Below, piece by piece: positions 43,738 to 54,117 of a DNA stretch of 64,000 nt. Position 1 is the first letter of the stretch. The number at the start of each line of letters is the position of its first letter. Source of the stretch: Pseudomonadota bacterium (lineage in GTDB: Bacteria; Pseudomonadota; Alphaproteobacteria; Micropepsales; Micropepsaceae). The notes beneath the pieces were generated by a model. It was not told where the DNA came from and searched no databases. It saw only the letters and a program-made list of their open reading frames with translations. Location of the stretch: contig JACQDN010000058.1 in NCBI GenBank assembly GCA_016201105.1, forward strand, positions 1 to 64,000, in the 5' to 3' direction. A program made the translations under genes and the position numbers.

Positions 43738-44849
43738 AAATACCGCCCCGTCCAGACTTCATCGTGCATTGGCGCGATCTCGAGCCATCGGCGCCCGCCA
43801 TCTCTTCCACCGGCGAGGAGATGGGCACCATGGCGTCGTTTTCCGATGCCGCTGGTCTTTCCCGGCTTAAGATCGCGCATTTGCGGCTGCATCCCGGCGC
43901 GCGCTCGAACGTTCCGGGTGCCTATCGCGACGAGGAGGAATTTTTCTTTGTTGTCGAAGGCCGCCCCGAACTCTGGGTGGACGGCCATCTGCACCAGCTG
44001 CACGAAGGCGACGGCGTTGTGTTCAACGACAAGACCGGAATCGCACACACCATCATCAATAATACCGAGCGCGACGTGCGGCTCTTCGTATTTGGCGAGG
44101 CAACACGCATGCGTTCGCAATTCTTCGCGGCCCTGCCTCAGGACGCCAAGAGCAACGAATTCCTCAAAGGGCTGGGAAAGCTTTGGGAGAATCCGCCCAA
44201 GCGCAAATTGGGGCCGCACGACGCCATCTCCGACAAGCGCCGCGGCAGTCCATCGCCCGCCGGCGCACGCAAGCGTGGGCAGCCGGATTACGTGGCGAAT
44301 TGGCAGGATATTCTTGCGCCCAAGGCCGCCACCTATCCGCGTAGCAACGAGCTTCAGGGTCTCGATGCCCTCTTCGGTCGCCGCGCGCGTTTCTCGCGCA
44401 TCGGCATCCATCTGGAAGTGCTGAAGCCGGGCCGGCGCACGTCCTGGCCGCACGCCGAGCGCGACGAGGAGGAATTCGTGTTTGTTGTGAAGGGCCGCGT
44501 CGATGCCTGGAACGACGGTTGGGTCACGCCGCTTCAGGAAGGCGATTTCATCGGCTGGGAAGCGGGCACCGGCATTACCCATGTCGTCATGAACAACAGC
44601 AGCACGGACGCCTTGCTCCTGATCGGCGGCGAGGCCAGCCGCGCGCGCAACCAGTTCTGGTATCCCTACCATCCCAAGCGCAACAAGGAAGTGGGCGCGC
44701 TTTACTGGGACGATCACCCCAAGCCGAAACTGGGACCGCATGACGGTTTGCCCGATGCGTTGCGCGCCGCTTTGCCGCCGAGAGTGCGCAAGAATGCGAT
44801 GACGGCGAACGCGGCGGCGGTGGTGCTGAAGCCGAAAAAGAAGAAATGA
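43734..44849 (+). CDS. Tandem double-cupin protein
   Basis: 371 aa, start overlapping the rluC stop. Two similar halves each carry a cupin barrel: DEEEFFFVVEGRPELWVDG (about residues 67-85) and DEEEFVFVVKGRVDAWNDG (about 243-261). Each half also has a matching H..N motif (GIAHTIINN and GITHVVMNN) and an end block with KLGPHD. It looks like an internal duplication of one unit of about 175 residues. The classic metal-binding His pair is partly replaced by Asp/Glu-rich motifs, so metal binding is uncertain. Function unknown; translational coupling to rluC and ATP12 suggests a housekeeping context. Confidence 0.8.
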   Translation: MKIPPRPDFIVHWRDLEPSAPAISSTGEEMGTMASFSDAAGLSRLKIAHLRLHPGARSNVPGAYRDEEEFFFVVEGRPELWVDGHLHQLHEGDGVVFNDKTGIAHTIINNTERDVRLFVFGEATRMRSQFFAALPQDAKSNEFLKGLGKLWENPPKRKLGPHDAISDKRRGSPSPAGARKRGQPDYVANWQDILAPKAATYPRSNELQGLDALFGRRARFSRIGIHLEVLKPGRRTSWPHAERDEEEFVFVVKGRVDAWNDGWVTPLQEGDFIGWEAGTGITHVVMNNSSTDALLLIGGEASRARNQFWYPYHPKRNKEVGALYWDDHPKPKLGPHDGLPDALRAALPPRVRKNAMTANAAAVVLKPKKKK

Positions 44850-45553
44850 AACGCTTCTACAAGGAGGTGGCGGTTGTTTCTTCCGCCTCTCCCGTGCACG
44901 GAGAGGCGCACGCCGTCACGCTGGACGGTAAACCCGTCAAAACACCGGGCAGATCCACGCTCGCCGTTCCGAGCCGCGCCTTGGCCGAGGCCATCGCCGA
45001 CGAATGGCGCAGGCAGGGCGAGACAGTTTTGCTTGAATCCATGCCGCTCACCAAGCTCGCCAACACCGCGCTCGATCGCGCGCCGGCACATCGTCAGGCG
45101 CTCGTCGAACAAGTCATCTGCTACGGCCGCAGCGATCTGCTTTGCTATCGTGCCGACCAACCGGAAAAACTGGCGGCCCGTCAAGAAGCCGTGTGGAATC
45201 AGCTGCTTGAATGGCTTTCCGAAACATATCGCGCACGTCTTTCCACCTGCCACGGCATCGGGTTTGTCGAACAGCCGCCGGAATCGTTGATCGCGCTGGA
45301 GCAGGCGGTGTGGAAATACGATGCGTTCGCTCTCACGGCACTTCACACCATGGCGTCCATTCTAGGCTCGTTGACGCTCGCGCTCGCCCTGATCGAGCAG
45401 CGCCTCTGCGCTTCGGAGGCCTTCGCGGCGTCTCAACTCGACGAAGATTTCCAAGCCGAGAAATGGGGCCGCGATGCGGAGGCGGAGAAGCGGCGCAAAC
45501 TGCTGCTGTCCGAACTCGAAGCGGCGGAGCGGTTTGTGCGGTTACTCGAATGA
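44846..45553 (+). CDS. ATP12-family F1-ATPase assembly chaperone
   Basis: 235 aa; binds free F1 alpha subunits before alpha3beta3 forms. The family start MKRFYKEV, LDGKPVKTPGRSTLAVPS and LEQAVWKYDAFALTALH are clear. Found in mitochondria and alphaproteobacteria, so it supports the lineage call. Its ATG overlaps the cupin stop. Confidence 0.93.
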   Translation: MKRFYKEVAVVSSASPVHGEAHAVTLDGKPVKTPGRSTLAVPSRALAEAIADEWRRQGETVLLESMPLTKLANTALDRAPAHRQALVEQVICYGRSDLLCYRADQPEKLAARQEAVWNQLLEWLSETYRARLSTCHGIGFVEQPPESLIALEQAVWKYDAFALTALHTMASILGSLTLALALIEQRLCASEAFAASQLDEDFQAEKWGRDAEAEKRRKLLLSELEAAERFVRLLE

Positions 45554-45555
45554 AT

Positions 45556-45716
45556 CTCCCTCTACCCCGCGCAGCGGGGGAGAGGGCCGGGGTGAGGGGG
45601 TGTTTAAGTCGCCACCGAAACCGATCATCGAGCTAAGTCTCGCGGGTGATTTCTAACTTCGTGGCGCGGAGAGGCCCCCTCACCCTAGCCCTCTCCCCCG
45701 AAGGGGGAGAGGGAAG
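45556..45716. repeat. Inverted repeat element between ATP12 and pccB
   Basis: The left copy (45556-45600, ctccctcta...gggccggggtgaggggg) and the right copy (about 45674-45716, ccccctcaccctagccctctccccc...) are near reverse complements with 70 bp between them. Each copy also folds on itself (CTCTCCCCCG-AA-GGGGGAGAG). Typical of short palindromic dispersed repeats. It may end transcription of the upstream operon. Confidence 0.75.
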
Positions 45717-45788
45717 TCCTTTCGTGCTTGACCCCTTTCGCTGCGCCGCACACTCTCGCCGCCGATTTGGATTCAGTTGAGCGGACCC

Positions 45789-47321
<1,533 letters not shown>

Positions 47322-47333
47322 TCTGTTCGCGCT

Positions 47334-47579
47334 ATGCCGATAAAGATTATCAATCTTCTCCTGATATCCGGCATAGCGCTCCTCAGTTTCCGCGACTGGC
47401 TCAAATACCGCCGTCTGAAGTTCGAAGATCCTTTCGACGCGAAGATCAATTCGCAATTGAAAAAGCTGGGTTACGTCACGCTCGCACTGCTCGGTCTGAG
47501 TATAACCACGATGTTCGTGACACTCTTAGCAATAGGTCGAATCATCGTATCCTCCGCAAAATTGGGAATTCATGTCTGA
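47334..47579 (+). CDS. Small two-helix membrane protein of unknown function
   Basis: 81 aa with hydrophobic segments at residues 5-20 and 46-68, joined by a charged loop (RDWLKYRRLKFEDPFDAKIN). It overlaps the next gene by 8 bp. Lower GC than the neighbours. Not recognised; it may be a helper of the peptidase-like gene that follows, such as a holin-like partner, but that is only a guess from position. Confidence 0.5.
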   Translation: MPIKIINLLLISGIALLSFRDWLKYRRLKFEDPFDAKINSQLKKLGYVTLALLGLSITTMFVTLLAIGRIIVSSAKLGIHV

Positions 47580-48132
47580 ACCATCCGGCCCACAATGGTG
47601 TTCGAGATTTCCGGGGAGCGCGGCCACCGCCGATCTCACGCCGGATTTTCGTGATCGGGTTGAGGCGTTTCTTTCCCAGCTGAAACATGCAGGCGCGAGC
47701 GTCTCCATCAGCGCCACCTACCGTCCGCCCGAGCGCGCCTATCTCATGCACTGGTGCTGGATGATCGCGCGGGAAGGCGTCGATCCCGCCGGCGTACCGC
47801 CGATGCAGGGTGTGGCTATCGCGTGGTTGCACAAGTCGTCTTCGAGTGCGCCGGATATCGCCGCATCGCGCAGCGCCGCCGCGCAGATGGTATCCACTTA
47901 CGATCTTCGCTTTGAGCCCTCCCTCACCAGCCGTCACACCCAGCGCCGCGCCATCGATATGACCATCGGCTGGAGCGGCACGCTTACGATTCGCGATTTC
48001 AATGCGGAACTGCGCAAAATCGCCTCGTTGCCTCGTGACGGCAGCAATGCCGAACTCATCGATGTCGGCGCAAGTTTCGGCGTCATCAAGCTCGTGAGCG
48101 ATCCGCCGCACTGGTCGGACGACGGGCATTGA
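47572..48132 (+). CDS. M15-like (hedgehog/DD-peptidase fold) peptidase
   Basis: 186 aa. The zinc-site pattern is visible: SRHTQRRAIDM (H and D seven residues apart) and a C-terminal DPPHW, as in D-Ala-D-Ala carboxypeptidases and phage endolysins. ISATYRPPERAYLMHW is the usual block that precedes the site. No signal peptide is seen, which fits an endolysin-like or cargo role better than a resident periplasmic enzyme. No other phage genes are nearby. Confidence 0.68.
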   Translation: MSEPSGPQWCSRFPGSAATADLTPDFRDRVEAFLSQLKHAGASVSISATYRPPERAYLMHWCWMIAREGVDPAGVPPMQGVAIAWLHKSSSSAPDIAASRSAAAQMVSTYDLRFEPSLTSRHTQRRAIDMTIGWSGTLTIRDFNAELRKIASLPRDGSNAELIDVGASFGVIKLVSDPPHWSDDGH

Positions 48133-48205
48133 TCGCGCGGAACTTTGCGGAACCCCTCTCGGCTACGGACGTTTTCGACGGACACCCCTTCGATGGGAGG
48201 ACCAC

Positions 48206-48577
48206 ATGCGTACGAAAACGTGGGCGAAATCTGCGGCGCTGCCCCTTGCGCTCGCGACTGGGCTTGCTTTGTCAGGCTGCGGCACGGACCGCGGTGACCG
48301 CACGGTATCCGGCGGACTTATCGGTGCCGGAACGGGCGCAGTGATCGGCTCGCTCTATGGCCATGCCGGCACGGGCGCCATCATCGGCGGTCTTGGCGGT
48401 GCGCTGATTGGCGCGGCGACGAACCCGAACATGATCAACCTCGGCGACCCGCCGTGGCGGCATTCTTCCCGCACGGCATATTATCGTCACCGCCACAACA
48501 GTCGCGTCGCCGAGAACAGCGGATGCACGACGCACGAGACAAACTCGGAGCGCATCACGGCCTGCCCGAAGAAATAG
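48206..48577 (+). CDS. Glycine-zipper lipoprotein (Rick_17kDa/SlyB-like)
   Basis: 123 aa with a lipoprotein signal ending LALSGC. A glycine-zipper stretch follows (GLIGAGTGAVIGSLYGHAG and GAIIGGLGGALIGAA), which would span or pack in the membrane. The tail has two further Cys. Such lipoproteins are common in alphaproteobacteria and are linked to outer-membrane integrity. Confidence 0.75.
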   Translation: MRTKTWAKSAALPLALATGLALSGCGTDRGDRTVSGGLIGAGTGAVIGSLYGHAGTGAIIGGLGGALIGAATNPNMINLGDPPWRHSSRTAYYRHRHNSRVAENSGCTTHETNSERITACPKK

Positions 48578-48615
48578 TTGTTCCATCAGACGACGGTAAC
48601 CTCGCTGCTGAAATA

Positions 48616-49113
48616 TCAGTGTTCGAGAAACGGACCGACAATTTTCAGCAAGTTCTCTAGCGAGATGCCGTCGCTCTGATCGGCGGCCAGCCGATGATCC
48701 ATTGTCTTGACCGTCAACAAAGGGCGGTCGCCTTTTCGTTGGGTCTGCACCGACACGTGTAAACCGACGGTATCGAGGTAATCCGGCAATCGATTGGAAA
48801 GGTAACCGAACATCGGGTCCCAGTGAGACATATCCTCGCTGTAGGAAGTTCGGTAACGCAGAAAGTTTTGACGGCTCAGAGAGCTCCAAACACCCCAGCA
48901 AAACGTGTCGTCCGTGCCTCGCACGGGAAGGGGCAATAGACAACGGATAAAGAAATGTTCGTCGTCGACAATGCATAAATCGGATGTGAGGAAAACGCGC
49001 CCACTTCTCTCAGATTCTGGTACTTGCGATGCAGAGAGTGGTCGATCAAATCCGACGTCTGGAAATCCTTCGTGCCATTTGTCGCAAGTCGAGCACTTGA
49101 AGCGATGCGGCAC
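48616..49113 (-). CDS. DUF2199-like protein
   Basis: 165 aa if started at GTG 49113, three bases after the RidA-like stop; ATG 49143 overlaps that gene and gives 175 aa. An N-terminal FKCSTCDKWH zinc-ribbon-like pair and the block FFIRCLLPLPVRGTDDTFCWGVW match DUF2199. Soluble; function unknown. The whole gene is lower in GC than its surroundings. Confidence 0.75.
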   Translation of the reverse strand: MPHRFKCSTCDKWHEGFPDVGFDRPLSASQVPESERSGRVFLTSDLCIVDDEHFFIRCLLPLPVRGTDDTFCWGVWSSLSRQNFLRYRTSYSEDMSHWDPMFGYLSNRLPDYLDTVGLHVSVQTQRKGDRPLLTVKTMDHRLAADQSDGISLENLLKIVGPFLEH

Positions 49114-49115
49114 GC

Positions 49116-49589
49116 CTACTTCTTCCCCGCATACGCCCAGCATTCCACTTCCACCTGCGCGCCGAGCGCCAGGCCGTTGGCGCCGAAGGCCGAACGCGTG
49201 GGCAGGCGATCAGACTTGAAGTAGGTGATGTAAACTTTGTTGAAGTCGCCCCATTTCTTCATGTCGGCGAGCATCACGGTGCACTTGATCACGTCATCGA
49301 AGGAGAGGCCGTTCGCTTTCAGCACCGCGCCGATGTTTTCCATCGTCTGCCTGGCTTCGGCTTCCATGCCGCCAGGCACCAGCTCCATTTTGCCGGGCAG
49401 ATTGCCGAGCGCGCCGGAGAGATAAAGCACGTCGCCCACGCGCACCGCCTGGCTGAAGGGCAGCTTCGCGGCCTTCGCTTCGGGCGAGGTGTAAAAGTGA
49501 GGCATCGTGTCGTCCCCCAGAGCGAGTGCGGGCGCCAGCAGCAACGCGGCGACCACCGCCGTGCCAAGGCGCTTGGCAAATATTCCCAT
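49116..49589 (-). CDS. Exported RidA/YjgF-family protein
   Basis: 157 aa from ATG 49589 with a signal peptide (MGIFAKRLGTAVVAALLLAPALALG). The RidA core is present: YLSGALGNLPG, ADMKKWGDFNKVY, and LPTRSAFGANGLALGAQVEVE with the conserved Arg and the C-terminal Glu. Cytosolic RidA deaminates reactive enamines; the export signal points to a different, periplasmic task for this one. Confidence 0.85.
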   Translation of the reverse strand: MGIFAKRLGTAVVAALLLAPALALGDDTMPHFYTSPEAKAAKLPFSQAVRVGDVLYLSGALGNLPGKMELVPGGMEAEARQTMENIGAVLKANGLSFDDVIKCTVMLADMKKWGDFNKVYITYFKSDRLPTRSAFGANGLALGAQVEVECWAYAGKK

Positions 49590-49841
49590 ACGAAAGGCCC
49601 CCGTTGCACGCGGTTCGGGGCGCGCACGGCCCAAGGCGATGTTAGAGCAGAGCCGGCCCGAAAGGGAGCGGGGAAGCGATGAAACTTTCCTTATTGTTCA
49701 AGGAGATGTGCTGGGACGTCACGGCTGTCCTGAGCGGTTTGCAGCGCCGTTCCGGTTGCGGATGCACCGGCGCTGCTTAGGATGCCCGCCAACAATACGG
49801 GCGCCGATCTCGCGGTGTCGAGAAGGGGAGAATTCCACGAC

Positions 49842-51530
49842 ATGCATTCTTTGACATCGCGTTCGCTCGCCTTTGCCTTTGGCATGGCGGCGTTCGCAGC
49901 ACCGGCTTTCGCCCAATATCCCGGCCATCCCACTACCTCCGCCGACATCACCGCCGCCGACGTTTCCGCGCGCGACAAGGCGCTCGCCGACGATGCCTTC
50001 GAGGGGCGCGGCCCCGGCACCAAGAACGGCGAAGCCGCCGCGCAATGGATCGCCGATGAGATGAAGCGCATCGGGCTCAAGCCGGGCAATCACGGCAGCT
50101 ATTTCCAGAATGTGCCGACGGTGAACATCGCGCTGGAGGCTTCGAAGTCGTCGTTCGCTTTCAATACGCCCCAGGGCGCAATCACGCCGAAATTTCCCGA
50201 CGACACTGCGTATTGGACGCCGCAGTACAAGAGCGATGAGGTGAAAGTCACCGATTCACCGCTTGTGTTCGTCGGTTACGGCGTCGTGGCGCCGGAATAT
50301 GGTTGGAACGACTATGCCGGCGTGGACGTGAAGGGAAAGACGGTCATCATTCTCATCAACGATCCCGGCAATGAAGACGCCAATCCCGATCCGAATTTCT
50401 TCAAGGGAAAGGCGATGACCTATTATGGCCGCTGGACCTACAAATATGAAGAAGCGGCGCGCCAGGGCGCAGCCGCGGCAATCATCGTGCACGAGACTTA
50501 TCCGGCAGCCTATGGCTGGCAGGTGGTGCGCAATTCAAATTCCGGCAACAAGTCATGGCTGGCCGCCAAGGACATGAACGCAAGCCGCGTTCCAGTTCAG
50601 GGTTGGATCCAGCTCGATGTCGCGAAGGATCTCTTCAAGCGTGCGGGCCTCGACTATCTCCAGCTCAAGGCCGCCGCCAATCAGCACGGTTTCAAGGCCG
50701 TGGCGATGACGGGCGAGACGCTCACGGTCGATGCGATTTCAAAACATTCGGCATTCAACACCCGCAACGTCGTCGGTGTCGTGCCGGGCGCCAAGCATCC
50801 GGGCGATTATTTTCTCTACACCGCGCATTGGGACCATCTCGGCATCAAGCCGGACGTCGCGGGGGATGACAAGATCTACAATGGCGCCGTGGACAACGGA
50901 ATGGGATCCTCCAGTATTCTGGAAATCGCCGAAGCCTTCGCGAAAGACAAGCACCGCCCGGATCGCTCCATCATGTTCATCAACTGGACGCTGGAAGAAC
51001 AGGGCCTCCTAGGATCGGAATATTTTTCCAGGAACCCTCTCGTTCCGCTCAACCACATCGTGGGCGGCGTCAATCTGGACGCCAATCTCTCTGGCGGACG
51101 CGCACATGATCTGGTGCTTGTGGGCAACGGCGCGTCGGAATTGGAAGACATGCTGGCGAAGGTGCTGAAGACCCAGGACCGCGTGATCTCGCCCGATCCG
51201 CAGCCGGAGAAAGGCGCCTTCTACCGTTCCGATCACATCAGCCTCGCCAAGGTCGGCGTACCGATGCTCGACCCGGGCGGCGGCTACGATCTCATCGTGG
51301 GCGGCAAGGATGCCGGCAAGGCGCATGCGGAGGACTATCTGCTGCATCACTATCACCAGCCGTCGGATGAATTTAATCCGAACTGGGACCTGTCGGGCGT
51401 GATCCAGGATCTGGATGCGCTCTATACGGTAGGTGATGAACTCGCGAACGACGGCACGTGGCCCAACTGGTACGACGGCAATGAATTCCGCGCCATCCGC
51501 GACAAGTCGATGGCGGGGAGGAAGAAGTAG
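49842..51530 (+). CDS. Secreted M28 family zinc metallopeptidase
   Basis: 562 aa from ATG 49842 (an upstream in-frame ATG at 49782 would spoil the signal peptide ending AAPAFAQ). A PA-like insert (residues ~130-240) precedes the M28 catalytic core. The zinc ligand motifs are all visible: TAHWDHLG, GAVDNGMGSSS, EEQGLLGS, NLDANLSGG and YHQPSDEF. It is an aminopeptidase-type enzyme acting in the periplasm. A dispersed repeat follows 10 bp after its stop. Confidence 0.93.
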   Translation: MHSLTSRSLAFAFGMAAFAAPAFAQYPGHPTTSADITAADVSARDKALADDAFEGRGPGTKNGEAAAQWIADEMKRIGLKPGNHGSYFQNVPTVNIALEASKSSFAFNTPQGAITPKFPDDTAYWTPQYKSDEVKVTDSPLVFVGYGVVAPEYGWNDYAGVDVKGKTVIILINDPGNEDANPDPNFFKGKAMTYYGRWTYKYEEAARQGAAAAIIVHETYPAAYGWQVVRNSNSGNKSWLAAKDMNASRVPVQGWIQLDVAKDLFKRAGLDYLQLKAAANQHGFKAVAMTGETLTVDAISKHSAFNTRNVVGVVPGAKHPGDYFLYTAHWDHLGIKPDVAGDDKIYNGAVDNGMGSSSILEIAEAFAKDKHRPDRSIMFINWTLEEQGLLGSEYFSRNPLVPLNHIVGGVNLDANLSGGRAHDLVLVGNGASELEDMLAKVLKTQDRVISPDPQPEKGAFYRSDHISLAKVGVPMLDPGGGYDLIVGGKDAGKAHAEDYLLHHYHQPSDEFNPNWDLSGVIQDLDALYTVGDELANDGTWPNWYDGNEFRAIRDKSMAGRKK

Positions 51531-51540
51531 CGAACAGGTG

Positions 51541-51673
51541 TCACCTCCCCCTCGTGGGGAGGTCGAAAAATCCGAAGCGCAGCGAAGGGTTTTTCGGGTG
51601 AGGGGAAGTGGTGAGACTTCCCCTCACCCGAAATTTGCTTCGCAAATTTCGACCTCTCCACGAGGGAGAGGTA
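51541..51673. repeat. Dispersed inverted-repeat element, copy A
   Basis: About 133 bp: outer ends cacctccccctcgtgggg / gagggagaggt, inner stems GAAAAATCCG...TTTTTC and GAAATTTGC-TTC-GCAAATTTC, and a centre of gggtgaggggaag / cttcccctcaccc. It closely matches the reverse complement of copy B at 62493-62628. It lies downstream of the M28 peptidase gene. Confidence 0.9.
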
Positions 51674-51681
51674 ATTGCTCC

Positions 51682-51825
51682 TCAATACGGCCGATCGCCG
51701 ACGATGGTCACGCGTTCCATCTGCGCACCGCGGGCCAATCATCCGACACCGCATAGTGTTGATTGGCGCGATTGTCCCAGAACGCGATGGAATTCTTCTC
51801 CCAGCGGAATCGGTGTCAGCGGCGC
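51682..51825 (-). pseudogene. 3'-terminal remnant of a TauD-family dioxygenase
   Basis: On the minus strand the frame reads RFRWEKNSIAFWDNRANQHY, then AVSDDWPAVRR, with the conserved HxD-region Trp-Asp-Asn-Arg and His of alpha-ketoglutarate/taurine dioxygenases. A frameshift follows, and MERVTIVGDRPY in another frame forms the typical C-terminus. Everything upstream of about 51825 is lost. It is a degraded gene end, not functional. Confidence 0.75.
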
Positions 51826-52119
51826 GAGCGAAATAGGAGCTGCATCGAATTTGCGGGCGGCTCTGGCCACGGCGTCCCACCCGGGTCGTCGTTCAGGGCC
51901 GTACTGTATCCGTCTGAAACGTCCGAGCGAAATCGGTTCAAGAACGCCGCGGTCCGCCTGCTTCGGCGCCGGTACCCAATAGTGCCGCGGTGACGCTGCG
52001 GGGTGCTGCTAACCGCTCTCGCGCAAAACCGTTTACGGCCGGCGGCTTACCCCCTAAAACCCTTGTCCATCAAGCGGCTAGGCCCCATCAGGGCGCTGGC
52101 CGCCCCAGGGGGTCCAAGG
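51826..52119. other. Intergenic region upstream of pccA
   Basis: Between the dioxygenase remnant and pccA. The minus strand from about 51985 to 51830 reads like a coding fragment (YGPERRPGWDAVARAARKFD), perhaps another decayed piece, but I cannot name it. The plus strand could extend pccA to an ATG at 52003; the extra residues do not resemble a biotin carboxylase start. No promoter identified. Confidence 0.4.
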
Positions 52120-54117
52120 TTGTTCAAGAAGATCCTGATCGCGAATCGCGGTGAAATCGCCTGCCGCGTGGTCAAGACGGCTCGCAAGATGGGCATCAAG
52201 ACGGTCGCGGTCTATTCCGATGCGGACAAAGACGCGCTCCATGTCGAGATGGCGGACGAAGCCGTCCACCTCGGGCCACCGCCTTCGGTGCAGTCTTATC
52301 TGCTGATCGACAAGATCGTGCAGGCCTGCCGCGACACCGGCGCCGAGGCCGTACATCCCGGTTACGGCTTTCTCTCCGAGCGCCAAGCCTTCGCCGAAGC
52401 TCTTGCCAAGGCGGGCGTTGCCTTCATCGGGCCGAACATCAAAGCCATCGCGGCGATGGGCGACAAAATCGAATCCAAAAAGCTCGCACTCGCGGCCAAA
52501 GTGAACACCGTTCCCGGGTACGTCGGCGAAATCAAGGACGCGACCCACGCGCGCGAGATCGCCAAGGGTATCGGCTATCCGGTGATGGTGAAGGCATCCG
52601 CCGGCGGCGGCGGCAAGGGCCTTCGCATCGTCCACAAGGAATCCGAACTCGTTCAGGCCATTCAGTCTTCGCAGAACGAAGCCAAAGCCAGCTTCGGCGA
52701 CGACCGCTTGTTCGTGGAAAAATTCGTTACCGAACCGCGCCACATCGAAATCCAGGTGATGGGCGACAAGCACGGCAACGTCCTCTATTTCGGCGAACGC
52801 GAATGCTCCATTCAGCGCCGCCATCAAAAGGTGATCGAGGAAGCGCCATCGCCGTTCCTCGACGAAAAGACGCGCAAGGCGATGGGCGAACAGGCGGTCT
52901 CGCTGGCCAAGGCCGTCGGCTACGACAGTGCCGGCACCGTTGAGTTCATCGTCGACAAGGACCGCAATTTCTATTTCCTCGAGATGAATACGCGCCTGCA
53001 GGTCGAACACCCTGTTACCGAACTGGTCACTGGCGCCGATCTTGTCGAGCTGATGATCCGCTCGGCGGCAGGCGAGAAGCTTGCGCTCAAGCAATCGGAC
53101 GTTAAGCTGAGCGGCTGGGCCGTGGAAGCGCGAATCTACGCTGAAGATCCTTATCGCGGCTTTCTTCCTTCGACGGGGCGTCTGGTGCGTTATCGACCGC
53201 CGGCGGAAGGCAAGCGCGGCGATATCACCATCCGCAACGATACCGGCGTGTATGAAGGCGCCGATATCTCCGTCTACTACGATCCGATGATCGCCAAGCT
53301 CTGCACGCACGCACCGACGCGCGAAAAGGCAATCGATGCGATGGCGAGCACACTCGACGAGTTCCGCATCGAAGGCATCAATCACAATATCGCGTTCTTG
53401 ACCGCGATCATGCACAACAAGCGCTTTCGCGAGGGCTGCCTCACGACGGGATTCATCGCGGAGGAATTTCCCGATGGCTTCCACGGCCTCGCGCTCGATG
53501 CCGCCGCCGAGCACCGCTTCATCGCCGCCGCCGTTGCCGCCAAATTGATGCGCACGATGCGCGCGGGCGCGATTTCCGGCACGCTGAATGGCGCCCATGC
53601 GCCGGGCCGCGATTTCGTCGCCGCGATCGACAACAAGACCTATTCCGTCACCGATGCCCATGTGAACGCCGGCAAGATTTTCGCCCGCATCGATGGCGAG
53701 CCGTTCTCTGCCATCACCGACTGGGAACCGGGCAAGCCGACGTTCTATCTGCGCGAAAAGTCCGCGGAGCATGCCATTCAGATCGCACGCGTGGCGGGCG
53801 GCTATCGCCTGAGCCAGGCGGGCGTGCGCGCCCTCGTTACCGTCCGCCGTCCGGATGCTGCCCGGCTTGCCTCTCTGATGCCGAAGAAGCTGCCGCCGGA
53901 TACCTCAAAGATGCTGCTCTGTCCGATGCCCGGTCTCGTTGTCTCGGTGAACGTCGCCGAAGGACAGGACGTCAAAACGGGCGAGACGCTCGCTGTCGTC
54001 GAGGCGATGAAGATGGAGAATGTGCTGACCGCGGAACGCGACGGCACGGTCAAAAAGGTCAACGCAAAAAAGGGCGACAGCCTCGCCCTCGACGAAGTGA
54101 TCCTGGAGTTCGCTTAG
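52120..54117 (+). CDS. pccA: Propionyl-CoA carboxylase alpha subunit (biotin carboxylase + BCCP)
   Basis: ATP-dependent carboxylation of biotin for the PccB transferase; 665 aa when started at TTG 52120, giving the standard family N-terminus (FKKILIANRGEIACRVVKTA). ATP-grasp motifs KASAGGGGKGLRIVH and the FLEMNTRLQVEHPVTE block are intact. The C-terminal biotinyl domain has VEAMKMEN with the biotinylated Lys. Its stop touches that of the S41-like gene on the opposite strand. Confidence 0.93.
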   Translation: MFKKILIANRGEIACRVVKTARKMGIKTVAVYSDADKDALHVEMADEAVHLGPPPSVQSYLLIDKIVQACRDTGAEAVHPGYGFLSERQAFAEALAKAGVAFIGPNIKAIAAMGDKIESKKLALAAKVNTVPGYVGEIKDATHAREIAKGIGYPVMVKASAGGGGKGLRIVHKESELVQAIQSSQNEAKASFGDDRLFVEKFVTEPRHIEIQVMGDKHGNVLYFGERECSIQRRHQKVIEEAPSPFLDEKTRKAMGEQAVSLAKAVGYDSAGTVEFIVDKDRNFYFLEMNTRLQVEHPVTELVTGADLVELMIRSAAGEKLALKQSDVKLSGWAVEARIYAEDPYRGFLPSTGRLVRYRPPAEGKRGDITIRNDTGVYEGADISVYYDPMIAKLCTHAPTREKAIDAMASTLDEFRIEGINHNIAFLTAIMHNKRFREGCLTTGFIAEEFPDGFHGLALDAAAEHRFIAAAVAAKLMRTMRAGAISGTLNGAHAPGRDFVAAIDNKTYSVTDAHVNAGKIFARIDGEPFSAITDWEPGKPTFYLREKSAEHAIQIARVAGGYRLSQAGVRALVTVRRPDAARLASLMPKKLPPDTSKMLLCPMPGLVVSVNVAEGQDVKTGETLAVVEAMKMENVLTAERDGTVKKVNAKKGDSLALDEVILEFA

